From assembly GCA_964627305.1 (NCBI GenBank), contig CAZVHP010000011.1, forward strand, positions 1 to 64,000: DNA of 64,000 nucleotides, given 5' to 3'. This DNA comes from WJKG01 sp964627305 (GTDB lineage Bacteria > Zixibacteria > MSB-5A5 > GN15 > FEB-12). The position numbers and the translations under genes are program-made. Position 1 is the stretch's first letter; each line of letters opens with the position of its first letter. Below the pieces are notes generated by a model. That model saw nothing but the letters and a program-made list of their open reading frames with translations, was not told where the DNA came from and made no database searches. Below are positions 26,971 through 36,029 of this stretch, in pieces.

Positions 26971-27006
26971 GCCCCTCAAGCGTTTTTGTCAGTTTTTTGC
27001 GCAGTT

Positions 27007-27411
27007 CTATCTCGTTGCCCCGCTTCGCCTTCTGCGGATGATCAGGATTAGCACAAGCGCTGCGGCAGCACCGGCCAGATCCGCCACCAAATCAAACATG
27101 TCAAACTGCCTTCCCGGAACGAATTTCTGATGATATTCGTCTACCACAGCAAAGACTGCGGTGAAGGCGTATGTCCACGCCACGGCCCTTCTTTGCACCA
27201 GCCGTTCAACCGAACGAAGCGCCAGAAAGGCAAGAACTGCGTATTCGACAAAATGGGCGACCTTGTCCAGCGGCAGGAAGGCAGGAACGTCGGGCGATTT
27301 CAGATTCGGAATCGAGGACACCGCCAGAACCAGCGCCGCATAGACAATCAGCGGAACATGATACCTCAGGAAGCCACCGGTCTGATCAGTTTTTGCACTT
27401 CGTCCACCCAT
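27007..27411 (-). CDS. VanZ-like membrane protein
   Basis: 134 residues from the ATG at 27411, the usual length for the VanZ-like family; the frame stays open further upstream but that stretch looks non-coding. Four hydrophobic helices are visible: about 15-30 (LIVYAALVLAVSSIP), 48-64, 72-88 and 105-125. The family signature is seen in LDKVAHFVEYAVLAFLALR and VVDEYHQKFVPGRQFDMFDLVADLAGA. It ends in a basic RRRRSG tail. VanZ relatives have been tied to lipid II or teicoplanin-type resistance, but the biochemical role is unknown. It is divergent from the O-antigen ligase gene, 206 bp apart, which hints at an envelope role only. Confidence 0.8.
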   Translation of the reverse strand: MGGRSAKTDQTGGFLRYHVPLIVYAALVLAVSSIPNLKSPDVPAFLPLDKVAHFVEYAVLAFLALRSVERLVQRRAVAWTYAFTAVFAVVDEYHQKFVPGRQFDMFDLVADLAGAAAALVLILIIRRRRSGATR

Positions 27412-27617
27412 TAGGCCAATGGGTAGCCACAGGACGCCGCTCAGGCAAGAAAAAGCTCTCCAGTGCATTGATCCGTCAGGCGGAAACAGGCATAGCCTGT
27501 TTTTTGTGGATTGCCGCCGGTGCGGCTCGTAGATTCCCCAGGTGATGATTGAGATGACCCAATCCGGGCTGCGCCCGGGTTGCACTGGAGGAGGCACACG
27601 CTTCAGCAGCGTGTAAC

Positions 27618-29507
27618 ATGTTGCGTCAATCCAAATACTTGATTGCCCTGGGACTGCTTGCCCTGCCGCTGGTGGTTGTGTCCGGCACTCAGGATCCTGC
27701 GCTGTACCCCAGACTCATGATCCTGTCCGGGATGATTGCAATCGTCAGCCTCCTCACTTGGTCTTCGGGGCGCCGTCAGCTCCTGCCCGTCGATTCCGGC
27801 ATGAGTGGTCCTTTGTGGTGGCTGGTGTTGGCCTACCCGATCGTTATGCTCATGACCATGCCCGGCAGCCGCGTCCCCTCAGAATCTCTGCTGGTAGTGC
27901 TCATAGTCTCGTTATGGGCCGGGCTGGTGGTACTGCTGAATTTGACGCTCCGGCTCAGCCCCGAGGCCATGCGCCTTTGGGTTCGAGCGGTTGTTCTGCT
28001 TTCGATCATCCTTCCGTTGATAGCACTGCTGCAGTACTACGACCTCGCCTTCACCGGACTGCCCGCCGCCAGCCCACCCTCAGCCACGATGGTCAACCGC
28101 AATCTGCTGGCCTCGGCCCTGGTACTAATGCTCCCGATCGCAGCCCTGAACCTGTACCGCTCGACTGGCCTGTGGCGGAACTTCAGCAGCGTGGCTATTG
28201 CCCTGCAGGTGTCCGTGATCATCCTGACCAACTCCCGAAGCGGCTGGTTGGCGCTGGTGATCATCCTGCCCCTTGTCATAGCAGTGGGGTGGCGCATGTC
28301 GGTCTCGCGCGGTCTTGACATCATTACCCGTCTGGCATACGCATCGGGCTGGAAGACGATCCTTGTTATCGGTCTGACAGCGGCGGTGCTGTTCGCGACA
28401 CCCTGGCTGCGACGCGCCGATCAGGACTCAGTCGCCGCTCGCCTGGCCGGTGTCGTCCACACCGATCAGGGATCGGTTGCGGAGCGTCTGCTGCTGTGGG
28501 ATCGTACGATGAAGATGTACCTTGATCATCCCGCCGCAGGAGTCGGCCCCGGTCAATGGAAATTGCATATCAACCACTACGGCGCCGCCGGGTTGCGCTC
28601 AGCCGACGGGCAGATCCTGTTTCAGCGCCCGCACAATGACTATCTTTGGATCCTCGCCGAGAACGGCCCCCTGGGACTGCTGGCTTATCTGGCCCTTCTG
28701 GCCGGCTTTCTTGCCGCCGGCTGGCGCATATTCAAGGACGCCCCTCAGCCTGAGTTGAAACTGACCGGAGCCTTGCTCGGCCTGGTGATTCTCGCTTTCG
28801 CCATTGATTCGACTTTCAGCTTCCCCCGCGAGCGCGTTGTCCACCTCGTCCTGGTCGCACTGGCGATGGCCGGCTTGTGGTCCGTCATTCCCTTCGGCTC
28901 TGCCTCTTCTCAACCCGGACTTGGACGCAAGGCGAACACCACTCTGTTCGTGCTGATTCTGCTGGGTGCCGCCGCGCTGCTGGTCGGTTATAGCCGACTC
29001 AACTCCGACCGACTCATTGTGCAGGCTATCGCCGAACGCGACCGGTCCAACTGGCCCGAGGTGACCGCTCTTGCCCGGCAAGCCGAGACGCCGCTGGCCA
29101 CTATCGACCAGAGTGCCACTCCCTATGCCTACTATGCCGGCCTGGGGCTATACGGCTACGGCAGGATTCCCGATGCCCTGGAGGCCTTTCAGAGAGCCTA
29201 TGATGTCAATCCGTACCATCTTCACGTGATCAACAGCCTGGCGACCTGTTATGAGGCGATGGGACAGCACCGCGAATCAGCCCACTACTTCGAGGAAGCT
29301 CTGGCCATCTCGCCGACCTTCCAGCCCGCGCTGCTGAACTACGCTGCCACGCTCTACAATGTCGGTCAGTACCAGCGTGCACTCCGACTCATCTCCCTCG
29401 TCGATCCGAAAGTCAATCCCCGGCGTTATAACGAATACAAGACCAGTATTGAAGCCATGTTGTCCGACACAACAGCCGTCGATACCACCACCGGCATCGA
29501 GCCATAG
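27618..29507 (+). CDS. O-antigen ligase/Wzy-like membrane protein with C-terminal TPR
   Basis: 629 residues. About eleven hydrophobic helices fill residues 1-460. The Wzy_C/WaaL signature is visible in the large outer loop: RLLLWDRTMKMYLDHPAAGVGPGQW (about 290-315), followed by RPHNDYLWILAENGPLGLLAYL, the conserved H-N-x-x-L-x-x-x-x-E-x-G-xx-G pattern of O-antigen ligases. From about 475 to 610 are TPR units, including YYAGLGLYGYGRIPDALEAF and LHVINSLATCYEAMGQHRES. Such enzymes join polysaccharide from undecaprenyl-PP to lipid A core or polymerise it; pilin-glycosylating versions also exist, so the acceptor is open. A tilS gene follows 39 bp on, probably in the same transcript. Confidence 0.82.
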   Translation: MLRQSKYLIALGLLALPLVVVSGTQDPALYPRLMILSGMIAIVSLLTWSSGRRQLLPVDSGMSGPLWWLVLAYPIVMLMTMPGSRVPSESLLVVLIVSLWAGLVVLLNLTLRLSPEAMRLWVRAVVLLSIILPLIALLQYYDLAFTGLPAASPPSATMVNRNLLASALVLMLPIAALNLYRSTGLWRNFSSVAIALQVSVIILTNSRSGWLALVIILPLVIAVGWRMSVSRGLDIITRLAYASGWKTILVIGLTAAVLFATPWLRRADQDSVAARLAGVVHTDQGSVAERLLLWDRTMKMYLDHPAAGVGPGQWKLHINHYGAAGLRSADGQILFQRPHNDYLWILAENGPLGLLAYLALLAGFLAAGWRIFKDAPQPELKLTGALLGLVILAFAIDSTFSFPRERVVHLVLVALAMAGLWSVIPFGSASSQPGLGRKANTTLFVLILLGAAALLVGYSRLNSDRLIVQAIAERDRSNWPEVTALARQAETPLATIDQSATPYAYYAGLGLYGYGRIPDALEAFQRAYDVNPYHLHVINSLATCYEAMGQHRESAHYFEEALAISPTFQPALLNYAATLYNVGQYQRALRLISLVDPKVNPRRYNEYKTSIEAMLSDTTAVDTTTGIEP

Positions 29508-29546
29508 GCATGCGAGAGCCTTGCTGAACTGAGTAGTGAGATTACC

Positions 29547-30929
29547 ATGCCCCTGCTGAAGCCTGTCTCACAGACAATCGACCGCCACTGCCTGATCAGC
29601 AGTGATCAGCGGCTGCTCGTAGCCCTCTCCGGCGGCACCGATTCTGTGTGCCTCCTGCACCTGCTCAAGCGCCTCGCCCCCCGTCGGAGATGGCAATTGC
29701 TGGCCGTGCATGTCAACCACCGTATTCGACCCGGCACCGCCGACAGAGACCAGACCTTCTGTGCAAGGCTCTGCGCCTCCTGGGATATTCCCCTGCTGGT
29801 TGAAACGCGCGACATTCCTGCTCTCGCGCGCGCCCGCAAGGCTGGCCTGGAACAGACGGCACGGGACATCCGCTACGAGATATTCGAACAGGTAGCGGAG
29901 GAGCAGGGCTGCGCCCACATCGTGTTGGGGCACCACGCCGACGATCAGGCCGAAACCGTCCTGCTGCGCATCATCAGGGGAACCGGCACCGATGGCCTTA
30001 CCGGTATCCCCATCAAGCGAGGCAAGATCGTGCGACCGTTGCTCGCTGTCTCGCGGGTTCTTCTGGAGGACTATCGGGATCACCATAGCCTGCCGTACTG
30101 CGAGGATGAAACCAACCAACTGCTGACCTATGACCGCAACTACTTGAGAAACGAGTTGCTCCCGCAGATACGAGACCGACTGAATCCCCGGGTCAATCGT
30201 GCTTTGGTTGCTCTTTCAGAAATCGCCGCTGACGATGTCGCGGCGTTGAACGAGCTGGTCAACCGGGCAACAGCAAAAACGCGCAGAGTCACGCCTGGGG
30301 GCAAGATAGAGCTTGCTATCGACAAACTTTGCACTTATGATAGAGCTGTCCGTCGCAGAGTGCTAAGGCGTTGTGTGGCAGAGCTTTTGGGTGATCCTCG
30401 AGGTGTTGATCGAGTCGTCATCCAGCGGCTGGAGCGTCTGGTCGACGACATTGGCAAGCCGGTGGCACTGCCCGGCCGTACGCGGGCTGAACGAGTCGGT
30501 TCGTTGCTGGTGCTGCATCATATCAGGCGCGCTGACTGGGAGATACCGGTCGCAGGGCGCAGGACGCAGTTGCCCGGGATGCACCTGACCTTGGTTTGTC
30601 GCGAGCAGGCATACGAGGGTCAGAAGATTCCTCGTATTCGCCGTGCCCGGCAGGTGACTTTGGATAATGAGAAACTTTCCGGTCAATTGTCAGTACGGAC
30701 TATACGAGATGGGGATCGGTTTGTACCGTTTGGCATGACCGGAAACAAGAAAGTTGGCGATTATCTGACTGATTGCAAGATTCCGGCGGTCTACCGTGAT
30801 GAAATCCCGGTAGTCTGTGACCAGAAAGGAATTGTCTGGCTGGTCGGGTTTGAAATCGCCGAGCGAGTGAAGGTCCATCGCGCAACACAAGAGGTGATGA
30901 AACTTGAAATCATCCGACATCAACGCTGA
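29547..30929 (+). CDS. tilS: tRNA(Ile)-lysidine synthase
   Basis: 460 residues. The N-type ATP pyrophosphatase P-loop SGGTDS sits at 28-33, followed by LAVHVNHRIRPG and the LEQTARDIRYEIFE and HIVLGHHADDQAETVLLRI segments that define TilS (about 105-145). A C-terminal TilS domain carries DGDRFVPFGMTGNKKVGDYLTDCKIP and IVWLVGFEIAERVKV. It converts C34 of tRNA-Ile(CAU) to lysidine so that it reads AUA, using ATP and lysine; essential in nearly all bacteria. The gene overlaps hpt by 26 bp, and tilS-hpt-ftsH is a widely conserved order. Confidence 0.96.
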   Translation: MPLLKPVSQTIDRHCLISSDQRLLVALSGGTDSVCLLHLLKRLAPRRRWQLLAVHVNHRIRPGTADRDQTFCARLCASWDIPLLVETRDIPALARARKAGLEQTARDIRYEIFEQVAEEQGCAHIVLGHHADDQAETVLLRIIRGTGTDGLTGIPIKRGKIVRPLLAVSRVLLEDYRDHHSLPYCEDETNQLLTYDRNYLRNELLPQIRDRLNPRVNRALVALSEIAADDVAALNELVNRATAKTRRVTPGGKIELAIDKLCTYDRAVRRRVLRRCVAELLGDPRGVDRVVIQRLERLVDDIGKPVALPGRTRAERVGSLLVLHHIRRADWEIPVAGRRTQLPGMHLTLVCREQAYEGQKIPRIRRARQVTLDNEKLSGQLSVRTIRDGDRFVPFGMTGNKKVGDYLTDCKIPAVYRDEIPVVCDQKGIVWLVGFEIAERVKVHRATQEVMKLEIIRHQR

Positions 30930-31455
30930 GCCACGCCTGAAGTTCGAGCGGTTGCTGGAAGCTGAGAAGATCGAGCGCCGGGTACGCGAACTGGGCAGGC
31001 AGATCACCAAGGACTACAGGGGCAAGGCCCCCTTGCTGCTTGGCATCCTGAAGGGTTGTGTTGTCTTCCTGGCCGACCTGATGCGGCATATAGAGTTGCC
31101 CCTGGAGGTGGAATTCATCTCTGCCGAGTCCTACCGCCACGGTTCCGCCCCGGAGGCCGAGATCAGGATCAATCGCAATTCGCAGATTTCACTGAAGGGC
31201 CGCGATGTTCTCATTGTCGAGGGAATCGTCGACAGCGGTCGCACGGCCGCGACCATCCTCGGGAGTGTCCGCAAGGAGGAACCGGCCTCAGTGGAGGTTG
31301 TTACATTGATAGACAAACCGGCCAGTCGACGCATGGAGGTGCGTCCGAAGTATGTCGGGTTTAAGATCGGCAATGAGTTTGTCATCGGCTACGGCCTCGA
31401 CAATACTCAGAAATTCAGGAACCTGCCGTACATTGGGCGCATTGCTGATGAATGA
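30904..31455 (+). CDS. hpt: Hypoxanthine phosphoribosyltransferase
   Basis: 183 residues with the type I PRTase fold. GILKGCVVFLADLMRHIELP (about 47-66) matches the N-terminal conserved loop, VTLIDKPASRRMEVRPKYVGFKIG contains the base-stacking and lysine positions, and FVIGYGLDNTQKFRNLPYIGRI is the hpt C-terminal signature. The PRPP loop reads VLIVEGIVDSGRT (102-114), where most family members have E-D-I-x-D-[ST]-G; the second acidic residue is Gly107 here. The flexible loop (ESYRHG) also departs from the usual SYG. It would salvage hypoxanthine/guanine with PRPP. The start is a TTG at 30904 preceded by GAGG, inside the end of tilS, which suggests translational coupling. Confidence 0.9.
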   Translation: MKSSDINAEPRLKFERLLEAEKIERRVRELGRQITKDYRGKAPLLLGILKGCVVFLADLMRHIELPLEVEFISAESYRHGSAPEAEIRINRNSQISLKGRDVLIVEGIVDSGRTAATILGSVRKEEPASVEVVTLIDKPASRRMEVRPKYVGFKIGNEFVIGYGLDNTQKFRNLPYIGRIADE

Positions 31456-31596
31456 TGTCATAGGAGCGATGTCAACGGCGTCACCCGGCCTGGCACCGTC
31501 AAGGCGGCCGGTTGGGCCGCCGATAACCTGTAGAAAGTGTATGGCTGAGGCGCGCATCGTGAATTTTCAGCCGATGAGGACAGTATAAAGATCATA

Positions 31597-33597
31597 ATGA
31601 CTGACTTTCCCGACAACAAGAAGCCCCTGCACTTCGGTCCCCCAACCCCCCGTGACAAGCGTGGAAATCGAGATAAACGCGGTGGCGATGGTTCCGGCAA
31701 GGATCCCATGCAGTGGCGCGGTGCCGGACGAACGGTGTTGTTCTGGGTTGCCCTGTTCCTTGTGTTCGCCGTCCTGGTGTCCTTGTGGGGTAACCTTTCT
31801 CGCGATGCGGTCGAGATCAACTATACCGAATTCATGAAGGAAGTGGAGAACGGCAACGTTGCCGAGGTCACCTTCACCGATCGTTCCATTCAGGGGCTGC
31901 TGAGAGATCCGAAGACCTTTCCCTCGGCCAATACACCCAATGCGTTCACGAAGTTCACAACCCGGATTCCGTTCGCAGATACCAACTACGAACTGGTCAA
32001 TCGTCTGTACCGATCCGATGTGCGCATAATCGCCAAGGACCAAAGCCCGTCTATCTTCCACTATCTGGCCACCATCGGACCCTGGCTGCTTCTGATTCTT
32101 ATCTGGCTGTTTTTCATTCGCCAGATGCAGGGTGGTGGCGGCGGACCGCGGGGCCTGTTCTCCTTCGGCAAGAGTAAGGCCAAGCTACTGACCGATGAAC
32201 ACCCCAAGGTCACCTTTGGGGATGTCGCCGGAGCCGATGAGGCCAAGGAAGAACTACAGGAAATCATCGAATTCCTGAAGGAACCGGGCAAGTTCCAGAA
32301 ACTCGGCGGCAAGATCCCCAAGGGAGCGCTGCTGCTTGGCCCGCCGGGAACAGGCAAGACTCTGCTGGCGCGGGCTGTAGCCGGCGAGGCGGGCGTACCC
32401 TTCTTCAGCATGTCCGGCAGTGACTTCGTCGAGATGTTTGTAGGCGTCGGGGCCAGCCGCGTCCGCGATCTGTTTGATCAGGGCAAGCGCAACGCACCAT
32501 GTATTATCTTCATTGATGAAATCGACGCTGTCGGGCGACACCGTGGCGCCGGCTTGGGTGGGGGACACGATGAACGCGAGCAAACACTTAATCAGCTTCT
32601 GGTCGAGATGGATGGCTTTAGCGCTAACGAGGGCGTGATTCTCGTCGCCGCGACCAACCGTCCCGACGTTCTTGATCCCGCACTCCTGCGGCCCGGACGC
32701 TTTGATCGCCAGATTGTCGTCGGGACTCCCGATGTCAACGGCCGCAAGGGGATACTCGACGTACACACGCGCAAAATCAAGATGTCCGAGGATGTCGACC
32801 TTGAGGTGCTCGCCCGGGGTACTCCCGGAATGTCCGGCGCCGATCTGGCGAATATGGTCAACGAGGCAGCCCTGCTGGCCTCGCGCCGCGACCGCGAATC
32901 GGTCACCATGGATGACTTCGAGGAAGCCAAGGACAAGGTGTTGATGGGTTCTGCCCGCAGGTCGATGGTCATTTCTGATAGAGAAAAAGAGATGACCGCC
33001 TATCACGAGGCCGGTCACGCTCTTGCCGCCAAGTTCCAGAAAGACTTCGACCCCATTCACAAGGTCACTATTATTCCTCGTGGCATGGCCCTCGGCGTGA
33101 CTCAGGCGCTGCCGATGGACGAGCGCCACACCTATCCCCGTGAATACCTCGAAAAGATGCTTGTCTTCATGATGGGGGGGCGGGTCGCCGAAATGCTCGT
33201 CTTCAATCACTACACGACAGGCGCTGGCAATGACCTCGAGCGTGCCACCAAGCTGGCCCGCAAGATGGTGTGCAATTGGGGCATGTCCGACAAGCTCGGA
33301 CCAGTCACCTTCGGCAAGACCGATGAGCATGTCTTCCTCGGCAAAGAGATGGCGCAGTCCAAGGACTATTCCGAAGCCACTGCCCAGGTCATCGACTCCG
33401 AAATCCGACGCATCATCGAGGAAGCCGAGGACAAAGCCACCCGCACACTGTCTGAGAACATCGATAAGCTGCACGCTCTGGCCAGAGCGCTGCTGGAGCG
33501 TGAAACCGTCGACAGCCGCGAGGTGGATGAGATCATCGGCACAACTCCCGGCGATCCGGAAGAGATAGAGACTCCGGCTCCCCCGCCAAAAGTGTAA
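31597..33597 (+). CDS. ftsH: ATP-dependent zinc metalloprotease FtsH
   Basis: 666 residues with the full FtsH layout: a charged N-terminal extension, helix 1 (about 48-66), a periplasmic domain with VEINYTEFMKEVENGNVAEV, helix 2 (about 155-170), the AAA+ module with Walker A GPPGTGKT (248-255), Walker B IIFIDEIDAVGRHR, SRH residues in LLRPGRFDRQI, and the M41 protease with HEAGH (470-474) plus a downstream metal ligand region GAGNDLERATKLA. It degrades unassembled membrane proteins and short-lived regulators such as LpxC in enterobacteria. It follows hpt after 141 bp and ends in a strong terminator. Confidence 0.97.
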   Translation: MTDFPDNKKPLHFGPPTPRDKRGNRDKRGGDGSGKDPMQWRGAGRTVLFWVALFLVFAVLVSLWGNLSRDAVEINYTEFMKEVENGNVAEVTFTDRSIQGLLRDPKTFPSANTPNAFTKFTTRIPFADTNYELVNRLYRSDVRIIAKDQSPSIFHYLATIGPWLLLILIWLFFIRQMQGGGGGPRGLFSFGKSKAKLLTDEHPKVTFGDVAGADEAKEELQEIIEFLKEPGKFQKLGGKIPKGALLLGPPGTGKTLLARAVAGEAGVPFFSMSGSDFVEMFVGVGASRVRDLFDQGKRNAPCIIFIDEIDAVGRHRGAGLGGGHDEREQTLNQLLVEMDGFSANEGVILVAATNRPDVLDPALLRPGRFDRQIVVGTPDVNGRKGILDVHTRKIKMSEDVDLEVLARGTPGMSGADLANMVNEAALLASRRDRESVTMDDFEEAKDKVLMGSARRSMVISDREKEMTAYHEAGHALAAKFQKDFDPIHKVTIIPRGMALGVTQALPMDERHTYPREYLEKMLVFMMGGRVAEMLVFNHYTTGAGNDLERATKLARKMVCNWGMSDKLGPVTFGKTDEHVFLGKEMAQSKDYSEATAQVIDSEIRRIIEEAEDKATRTLSENIDKLHALARALLERETVDSREVDEIIGTTPGDPEEIETPAPPPKV

Positions 33598-33627
33598 CCG
33601 AACAAGTCACAACGCACGATCTGCATA

Positions 33628-33654
33628 AGGGACACCCCCCGGTGTCCCTTCCTT
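33628..33654 (+). terminator. Intrinsic terminator of ftsH
   Basis: AGGGACACC, loop CCCC, GGTGTCCCT followed by TCCTT. A 9-bp perfect stem 30 bp after the ftsH stop, with a short, imperfect U-rich tail. Confidence 0.75.
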
Positions 33655-33793
33655 CTGCATGTCATTCGCCGGGGCTTCCCTGACCGAATGCCGGTTGCCT
33701 GTCGAACCGGACCCGCACCAGGTCAAACCAAAGTGCCTCCGGAGGTGTTGGCCTCATATATACGGAAGTGATGTGAGTGCTTCTGGTTCAATC

Positions 33794-34966
33794 TCACCGG
33801 CAGTGCCGAGTGAGCACATCGACAACGCAATCGCAGATGTAGTCAACATCCTTCAAGGGCAGAGTCGGGTATATGGGCAGTGATACGACACGACGTGTCG
33901 CCCAGGCGGCGTTGGGGAAGAACTGCGGCGACAGGCCCAGGTGGGTGCGATAGTAAGACAGGTCGAACATCCCCTGGTAGTGTACGCCGCACTCTACCGA
34001 GCGGGCAGCCATGAGGCGAATGAAGCGATCACGGTCTGTCTTCAGTCGTGACAGACGCAGCTTGATGATGAACAGGTGCCAGGACGGCTCCGCGTTGTCC
34101 GCTACGAACGGCAATTCTATGATATCCTGCAACGCGGCGAGATTCCGGAAGTAGCGCTCGGCGATCTTGCGACGTTTTGCCTGATCGTTCTCGAAGCTGG
34201 TCAGTTGTCCCAAACCTATGGCTGCATGGACGTCGGACAGATTGGCCTTCATTCCGAGGGCTCGGATGTCATAGGCCCGCGAGCTCTTTTTCCGGCGTTC
34301 GTGGGCGGTGCGGGTCATCCCCTGCCGGGACAGCAGTCTTACGGCCTCGGCAAACTGCTTGTGGCGCGTGAGGACCATACCTCCCTCGCCACAGGTGAGA
34401 TTCTTGGTGCTGTAGAAAGAGTGTACAGCGACATCGGCAAAGGCCGCAACAGACTTGCGGCCGACACTGGCGCCCACTGAGTGGGCGGCATCGGCCATAA
34501 GCGGCAGGCGATAGCGGTCGCACAGGGCTGCCAGCTTCGGGTAGTCGCACGGATGACCGGCGATATCGACCGGCATGATGGCCAGGGTGGACGTCGATAG
34601 CTTGCGTTCGACTTCATCGGAGTCGATGTTGAGAGTAACGGGGTCGATATCGGCGAAGATCGGTCTGGCGCCGGTACGCATAATCGCAGCTGCTGTGGCC
34701 GCAAAGGTCAGTGGAGTTGTGATGACTTCAACCCCCTGCCGGGCGTTGACAGCTCGCAGGGCCAACTCCAGACCGGCTGTGGCAGAACTGACCGCGACCG
34801 CATAGCGAACCCCGCTGAGCTTCGCGATGGCCTTCTCGAACTCATCGGCATTGGGCCCGGTCGACAACCAGCCGGAGTCAAGTGTCCGGCGAACAAGCCG
34901 CTTGGTAGCCGCGTTGAGTTTCAAATCGAACAGCGGAATCGTTTTCTTCGTCTTAGCGCGCGCCAT
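33794..34966 (-). CDS. DegT/DnrJ/EryC1/StrS-type sugar aminotransferase (copy 1)
   Basis: 390 residues of fold type I PLP aminotransferases acting on nucleotide-linked keto-sugars. SSATAGLELAL (about 60-70) binds phosphate and substrate, LMADAAHSVGAS (156-167) carries the PLP-ring Asp, and SFYSTKNLTCGEGGM holds the Schiff-base Lys188. The later RALGMKANLSDVHAAIGLGQL matches the conserved 'G-N-R-m-d-q-AA-g-l-qL' stretch. It would install an amino group on a UDP- or dTDP-4-keto (or 3-keto) sugar for the surface polysaccharide. Its start overlaps the end of the glycosyltransferase gene by 14 bp. Sugar unknown. Confidence 0.9.
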   Translation of the reverse strand: MARAKTKKTIPLFDLKLNAATKRLVRRTLDSGWLSTGPNADEFEKAIAKLSGVRYAVAVSSATAGLELALRAVNARQGVEVITTPLTFAATAAAIMRTGARPIFADIDPVTLNIDSDEVERKLSTSTLAIMPVDIAGHPCDYPKLAALCDRYRLPLMADAAHSVGASVGRKSVAAFADVAVHSFYSTKNLTCGEGGMVLTRHKQFAEAVRLLSRQGMTRTAHERRKKSSRAYDIRALGMKANLSDVHAAIGLGQLTSFENDQAKRRKIAERYFRNLAALQDIIELPFVADNAEPSWHLFIIKLRLSRLKTDRDRFIRLMAARSVECGVHYQGMFDLSYYRTHLGLSPQFFPNAAWATRRVVSLPIYPTLPLKDVDYICDCVVDVLTRHCR

Positions 34967-36011
34967 GAACCAACCTGTCGTATAGGCTTGTCATCATATC
35001 CAGCGAGCGATCCCACGTGTAATGTGAACGGACGAAACTGTGTGCATTATCTCCCAACTGTTGCAGAAGTTGAGGGTCGGTGGCAAGTTTAATTATGGCC
35101 TCGGCAAGGTCCGAAACGTTGTCTGCGGGCACTATCAGGGCGGTTTCACCCCGGCGGGCTACCTCGGCTATACCGCCGACGTTGCTGGTGATGGCCGGCC
35201 GGCCCAGCGCAGCGGCCTCGAGCACGGCGACACCGAATGACTCGCGGCGAGAGGGCATTACTATCGCGTGGTGTCGGGCAAGGAATGCGGACATGTCGCC
35301 GGGGTCAACCCATCCGGGGAAGGTGACGGCCTTGTCGAGAGCGAGCTGTGCAGCTCGCTTCTTCAGCTGCTCGGTCATGGGGCCTTGCCCCGCCAGCGAG
35401 AGGCTGACGTCGTGACCTTGTCCTCTGACCAGACCGACCGCCTCCAGTGCCACCTCCGGGGCATAGCGGGGCCGGTGGTGCTTAATGAATGCCAACCGAA
35501 GCGGATACGCCGGAAGCGGGGGAGTGATGGCCGGGACGGCAACACCAAATGGTATCGTGGTCAGCTTGCCGGCCACCGACCCCTCAAGCGCTGTTGTCTG
35601 GTCCGCCAGGTATCGAGAGGTGGCCGTAACGTGGTCGGCCTGGCGCAGAATGCGCCGCACCAGCCATCGCCTCAAGGGCCTGCCGGCCAGTTCGACAACA
35701 TCGGTTCCCCAGGCCGATACAACGAACGGATGCACCTTCGAGCGCATCCCCAACAGCCAGTGGCCGACAGAGTAGTGGGCATGGACGAGATCGGCGCGAA
35801 ACTCGCGCACGAGACGCGTCGCGCGCGCGGCCTGTTGGAGGTAGGAGAACCAGCCGTGTCGCGGCAGGATGGCAGTATCGATGCCATCAATGGCCGTGCC
35901 TCCGAACGAAATCAGGCGCACCTCCAGACCGCGTTCGGACAACCCGCGCACCCAGCGCATGATGTGCACTGAATCCGCCCGGCCCAGTATGGCAACCCGT
36001 CGGCAGGCCAC
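34953..36011 (-). CDS. Glycosyltransferase family 4
   Basis: 352 residues, GT-B fold. The N-terminal Rossmann starts RVAILGRADSVHIMRWVRGL. The donor-binding half has AFIKHHRPRYAPEVALEA and PSRRESFGVAVLEAAALGRPA, which carries the E-x7-E pair, then NVGGIAEVARRGETALIVPADN. It probably adds a sugar to the growing lipid-linked repeat unit in the cytoplasm. The start is GTG at 36011 behind GGGAG. It lies 18 bp after the second DegT gene and overlaps the first, so the three are co-transcribed. Confidence 0.88.
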   Translation of the reverse strand: MACRRVAILGRADSVHIMRWVRGLSERGLEVRLISFGGTAIDGIDTAILPRHGWFSYLQQAARATRLVREFRADLVHAHYSVGHWLLGMRSKVHPFVVSAWGTDVVELAGRPLRRWLVRRILRQADHVTATSRYLADQTTALEGSVAGKLTTIPFGVAVPAITPPLPAYPLRLAFIKHHRPRYAPEVALEAVGLVRGQGHDVSLSLAGQGPMTEQLKKRAAQLALDKAVTFPGWVDPGDMSAFLARHHAIVMPSRRESFGVAVLEAAALGRPAITSNVGGIAEVARRGETALIVPADNVSDLAEAIIKLATDPQLLQQLGDNAHSFVRSHYTWDRSLDMMTSLYDRLVHGAR

Positions 36012-36029
36012 AATCAGCTCCCGGCGGCG

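Noticed and set aside
32254..33474. A 406-residue open frame on the minus strand across ftsH
   Set aside because: It lies wholly inside the well-supported ftsH on the opposite strand and has no recognisable domain. Long antisense frames arise from codon bias in GC-rich DNA.
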